9,907 bases of DNA, from positions 1-9,907 of the forward strand of contig JASJEI010000489.1 of NCBI GenBank assembly GCA_030064795.1, in the 5' to 3' direction. This document shows positions 9,780-9,907 of the stretch, one piece after another (the first letter of the stretch is position 1; the number at the start of each line of letters is the position of its first letter). The stretch is from Pleurocapsa sp. MO_226.B13. Its GTDB lineage: Bacteria > Cyanobacteriota > Cyanobacteriia > Cyanobacteriales > Xenococcaceae. Position numbers and translations under genes: made by a program. The notes beneath the pieces were generated by a model that made no database searches, was not told the DNA's origin, and was given only the letters and a program-made list of their open reading frames with translations.

Positions 9780-9905
9780 CAGGGCAAACGCATCTAAATT
9801 CTGTAAACCTTACTTAGCAAGACTTTCAAATTTTAGTTACAAAACTAAATAATGGCTCAAACCTTTATCCCGTAAGCATTGTAAAAATAAGGTGCGTTTG
9901 CCCTG
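9780..9905. mobile_element. MITE-like element with 13-bp terminal inverted repeats
   Basis: CAGGGCAAACGCA (9780-9792) and TGCGTTTGCCCTG (9893-9905) are exact inverted repeats around 100 AT-rich bases without coding capacity. An internal 7-bp hairpin TTTAGTT/AACTAAA sits at 9832-9849. The size, terminal repeats and lack of a transposase fit a miniature inverted-repeat transposable element. The right flank is cut by the window edge, so a target-site duplication cannot be checked. Confidence 0.6.
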
Positions 9906-9907
9906 GG

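Larger units (their letters stand above)
9496..9907. other. Gene-free region built of palindromic and repeat elements
   Basis: No coding frame of note is present in these 412 bases. In order they hold a heptamer tandem repeat, a nested inverted-repeat element, a 7-bp inverted repeat (CGATTCG 9656-9662 / CGAATCG 9685-9691), a perfect 13-bp hairpin, a bulged hairpin GAGTT-g-CGCC/GGCGAACTC (9753-9780), and a MITE-like element up to the window edge. The aldolase gene has no canonical intrinsic terminator; these hairpins may end its transcript. Confidence 0.7.

Overview
The window comes from a cyanobacterial chromosome. It carries the allophycocyanin core cluster of a phycobilisome (apcE, apcA, apcB, apcC), five copies of the cyanobacterial octamer HIP1 (GCGATCGC at 766, 2074, 7235, 8558 and 9537), and two heptanucleotide tandem repeats of the cyanobacterial type. 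The AT-rich, repeat-bearing spacers are compatible with a unicellular or baeocystous genus such as the Pleurocapsales, but the genus is a guess.

Layout from left to right. Positions 1-1486 (minus) hold the first 495 codons of a protein with two kinase-like domains in tandem, whose 3' end lies outside the window. Both domains have Asn in place of the catalytic Asp, so it looks like a tandem pseudokinase. Positions 1629-2834 (minus) encode a SEDS-family protein of the FtsW type, with a GTG start. Then the minus-strand phycobilisome cluster runs apcE (7950-5227), apcA (4553-4068), apcB (3940-3455), apcC (3172-2969), ending in a convincing intrinsic terminator at 2917-2944. At 8413-9495 (plus), divergent from apcE, is a class I (FbaB/DhnA-type) fructose-bisphosphate aldolase. 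The last 400 bases have no gene. They are a pile-up of palindromic elements: a heptamer repeat, a nested inverted-repeat element of about 133 bp, a perfect 13-bp hairpin and a MITE-like element of about 126 bp.

How the genes work together. ApcA and ApcB form the allophycocyanin discs of the core cylinders, ApcC caps them, and ApcE is the core-membrane linker and terminal emitter that passes energy to the photosystems. ApcE has three linker repeats, which predicts a three-cylinder core. The aldolase (Calvin cycle/glycolysis) and FtsW (septal peptidoglycan synthesis) are independent housekeeping genes. No link between the kinase-like protein and its neighbours can be shown.

The coding content is mostly ordinary. 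The less expected signals are the doubly degenerate kinase, an overlapping set of alternative hairpins in the long leader upstream of apcA, a 12-bp motif shared by the apcE and apcC upstream regions, and the terminal cluster of palindromic elements. I saw no clear sign of a wholly new system.
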